DNA of 64,000 nt from Thalassovita aquimarina (lineage in GTDB: Bacteria; Pseudomonadota; Alphaproteobacteria; Rhodobacterales; Rhodobacteraceae). Positions within the stretch are counted from its first letter, which is position 1, and every line of letters begins with the position of its first letter. Both the position numbers and the translations under genes were made by a program. The DNA lies in the NCBI RefSeq assembly GCF_018219815.1, contig NZ_JADMKU010000002.1, positions 287,434 through 351,433 of the forward strand, read 5' to 3'. Below are positions 62,240 to 64,000 of the stretch, piece by piece. The notes under the pieces were generated by a model. It was given only the letters and a program-made list of their open reading frames with translations. It searched no databases and was not told the origin of the DNA.

Positions 62240-63223
62240 TCAACCGATCTTCAGGTTCTTCGCCGAATCCTTGATCGCATCGTACTGGCCCGTCGGACGG
62301 AACCGCCACAGGTAGTCGGGCAGAACCGCGCCTGCCGCCACCGGGGCGATGCCCAGATCGGCCAGCCCCCGGGCGCCTTCGGACACCACGTTGTCATTGG
62401 CCAGCAGCTTCACCTGGTCGCCGGTCAGCGGCGACTTGATCAGGCCAAGGCTGATCTTGCCCCCCAGTTCACCGAAGAAGGCAACGATGCGCGCCAACCA
62501 GAACGGCAGGTTCAGCACCAGCTTGCGGCGGTGGATCACTTTCAGCATCTGACCGATCAGTTCGCGCAGGGTGTTCACATCGGGACCGCCCAGTTCGTAA
62601 ACGCCCGCCTCGGCCTTGCCCTCGACTGCCAGAACGGCGGCCTGGGCCACGTCATCGACATAGACCGGCTGGAACTTCGAATTGCCGCCGACGATCGGCA
62701 GCACCGGACCCATCCGCGACATCGAGGCGAAACGGTTGAAGAAATCGTCCTCGGGCCCGAAGATCACCGACGGGCGCAAAATCACCGCCCCGGGCATATG
62801 CGCCAGAACGGCGGCTTCGCCTTCGGCCTTGGTACGGGCGTAATCGCTTTGGCTTTCGGCATCGGCGCCGATCGCCGACAGCTGCACCATCGTTTCGATT
62901 CCCTGTTCGACGGCGATGCGGGCGATGCGCCCGGCGCCTTCGGCCTGAACCGCGTCGAAGGTGTTCTTGCCCGCTTCCGCCAGCAGCCCGACGCAGTTCA
63001 CCACCGCATCAGCCCCCTGCATCACCGCGGCGACACTGGCATCATCGCGGATATTGCACAGTACCGGTTCGACCTGTCCGGGCGCACCATAGGGTTTTAC
63101 ATGCATCGCTTCGTTCGGGCGGCGCACGGCGACGCGGATGCGCCAGCCGTCTTTTGCCAGTCGCCGCGTGATATAGCGGCCAACAAAGCCCGACCCGCCA
63201 TAGATGGTCACGAGTTTCGACAT
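62240..63223 (-). CDS. NDUFA9-like NAD(P)-binding protein (complex I family)
   Basis: A 327-aa extended SDR-type protein. The Rossmann motif YGGSGFVGRYITRRLAK is at residues 8-24. ILRPSVIFGPEDDFFNRF and FQPVYVDDVAQAAVLAV match the NDUFA9 family, an accessory subunit of respiratory complex I in mitochondria and alphaproteobacteria. The catalytic YxxxK is present as YARTK but is not clearly used in NDUFA9. It is on the minus strand, convergent with uppP, with no complex I genes in the window. Start: ATG 63223. Confidence 0.85.
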   Translation of the reverse strand: MSKLVTIYGGSGFVGRYITRRLAKDGWRIRVAVRRPNEAMHVKPYGAPGQVEPVLCNIRDDASVAAVMQGADAVVNCVGLLAEAGKNTFDAVQAEGAGRIARIAVEQGIETMVQLSAIGADAESQSDYARTKAEGEAAVLAHMPGAVILRPSVIFGPEDDFFNRFASMSRMGPVLPIVGGNSKFQPVYVDDVAQAAVLAVEGKAEAGVYELGGPDVNTLRELIGQMLKVIHRRKLVLNLPFWLARIVAFFGELGGKISLGLIKSPLTGDQVKLLANDNVVSEGARGLADLGIAPVAAGAVLPDYLWRFRPTGQYDAIKDSAKNLKIG

Positions 63224-63370
63224 GAGGATGACTCCGGCAGATAGAATTCGCTGCGTCGTTCCTAGCTTCACGAGGGCGTTTTCACAAGGAGATATGGCTT
63301 TGATGAAAAAAGTTGAAAAACCTCGTTGACACCACCTGCGGGCGGGGATACATCGCCCCCCACGACACCT

Positions 63371-63457
63371 GCCCAGGTGGCGGAATTGGTAGACGCGCTA
63401 GCTTCAGGTGCTAGTGTCCGTATGGACGTGGAGGTTCGAGTCCTCTCCTGGGCACCA
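63371..63457 (+). tRNA. tRNA-Leu (CAG)
   Basis: An 87-base class II tRNA with encoded CCA. Acceptor stem GCCCAGG (63371-63377) pairs with CCTGGGC (63447-63453). The D arm holds TGGTAGACGC. The anticodon loop TTCAGGT gives anticodon CAG at 63405-63407, decoding CUG. A long variable arm (TGTCCGTATGGACG-type) and the TTCGAGTC T-loop follow. Leucine tRNAs are frequent integration sites for islands. Confidence 0.95.
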
Positions 63458-63485
63458 AAACTTCTCGAAATCGTTATATTCGTTA

Positions 63486-63517
63486 GCCCCTTAGGGGGCA
63501 GGGCCGATTTCGGCCCT
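63486..63517 (+). terminator. Double stem-loop downstream of tRNA-Leu
   Basis: Two adjacent hairpins: GCCCC-TTAG-GGGGC (63486-63499) and AGGGCCGA-TT-TCGGCCCT (63500-63517). The second is perfect. No long T run follows, but their position just after the tRNA suits transcript termination. Confidence 0.6.
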
Positions 63518-63903
63518 TCCTGCGGCCCACCTGTTGTTCGTTGCTTGCTGAGCAACCAATCGGCCATACACCACCTTTGCAAAAGCCTTTCTCGGCATCG
63601 CCTCTTTCGACAGTCGTTTTACGACGGTGTCATCAACGTCGGTGACATGTTCTACACCGCCGGCGATGCCCGTTGGGCATCGATTGATATGAACCCGCCA
63701 ACGCCTCGATTGAATTGCATGTCATCCTTGATCGCATTCGAACGAACCTTGTCGAAAAGGCCCTTGCTGCGCGTGTGGTCTACCATCAGCCTCATCTGCG
63801 GAACATCCGTACCCAATGAGGCAAAACCGGCGCGGCTCAAGCAGATAGTGTTTCAAACATACCCGCTTTGAGGCGATCCAACCTGACGTGACCATCTAAA
63901 ACT
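63518..63903. other. Gene-poor, lower-GC stretch past the tRNA
   Basis: By eye this stretch has about 50% GC, below the rest of the window. No intact gene is convincing. On the minus strand an open frame at 63652-63840 ends at GTGTAG; a one-base shift there continues into a frame (VTDVDDTVVKRL...) that ends at TAA 63491. This might be a broken gene, but no family is recognised. Confidence 0.4.
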
Positions 63904-64000
63904 GTGACGGATCTTCGGGATTATGACCTGCCACTGAACTTTCAACCAGTCGGAACCGGAGCCCTTTGGATTGATACGCCGATTGGCGCAGGTGGAGCAA
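63904..64000 (+). CDS. Possible partial gene running off the right edge
   Basis: From a GTG at 63904, an open frame of 32 codons runs to the edge (TDLRDYDLPLNFQPVGTGAL and onward). A TGA in frame lies 13 bases before the start. No strong ribosome site is visible, and no family is recognised in so short a piece. It lies in the lower-GC zone past the tRNA. Confidence 0.3.
   Translation, partial: MTDLRDYDLPLNFQPVGTGALWIDTPIGAGGA

Noticed and set aside
63326..63871. Open frame spanning the tRNA-Leu
   Set aside because: It translates through the tRNA gene, which is a real RNA, and the remainder has no similarity to any protein family I know.

Overview
This 64 kb window is a chromosomal segment of an alphaproteobacterium. 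It is most likely a member of the Rhodobacterales/Roseobacter group, although no rRNA is present to fix the genus. The support is the high GC content, the PetP/PetR regulator pair, a Rhodobacterales-style divergent WaaA next to lpxK, a DoeA-type hydrolase, FNR-type sites, and a 61-bp GC-rich interspersed repeat at gene ends. Coding density is high and most genes are core metabolism or envelope functions. I see no prophage, CRISPR array, rRNA or intact insertion sequence.

Layout: 0-5 kb holds the end of a pmbA/tldD-type gene, an inositol-phosphatase-family gene, a WaaA-like transferase and lpxK, then an L,D-transpeptidase and a GTP cyclohydrolase II with a decayed RibB-like half. 5-10 kb has an OmpR-type response regulator, a candidate FNR-controlled small RNA, a TauE-type permease, xth, the redox chaperone CnoX, a Lon-N-domain protein and a Trm112 protein. 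10-17.7 kb has a DUF1810 gene, a VOC gene, amn, HU, a DMT permease, a CcdA/thioredoxin pair, an AEC transporter, an HD phosphohydrolase and aroC. 17.7-21 kb is a TPP-riboswitch-controlled thiBPQ thiamine importer. 21-28.3 kb holds a membrane Clp-fold protease, an SDR protein, the HDAC-xseB-ispA-dxs isoprenoid operon, and petPR. 28.5-32.4 kb has ilvE translationally coupled to an orphan citrate-lyase-alpha-like gene, then phoD.

32.5-47.4 kb is the main accessory-looking block. Two complete polyamine-type ABC importers (potABCD-like on the minus strand, potFGHI-like on the plus strand) flank a DoeA-like hydrolase, a class III polyamine-type aminotransferase and a GntR regulator. A PuuB-like FAD oxidoreductase closes the second operon. 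Shared short motifs upstream of the aminotransferase and of potF suggest the GntR protein controls both. The genes together would import a polyamine or polyamine conjugate and deaminate it by transamination and oxidation.

47.4-64 kb: a DMT exporter, a malonyl-CoA synthetase, an outer-membrane beta-barrel, msrA/msrB, queG, a GST, mtgA, a conserved protein of unknown function, gltB/gltD, uppP, an NDUFA9-like protein and tRNA-Leu(CAG). Beyond the tRNA the base composition falls and coding becomes unclear, as expected if a genomic island begins there.
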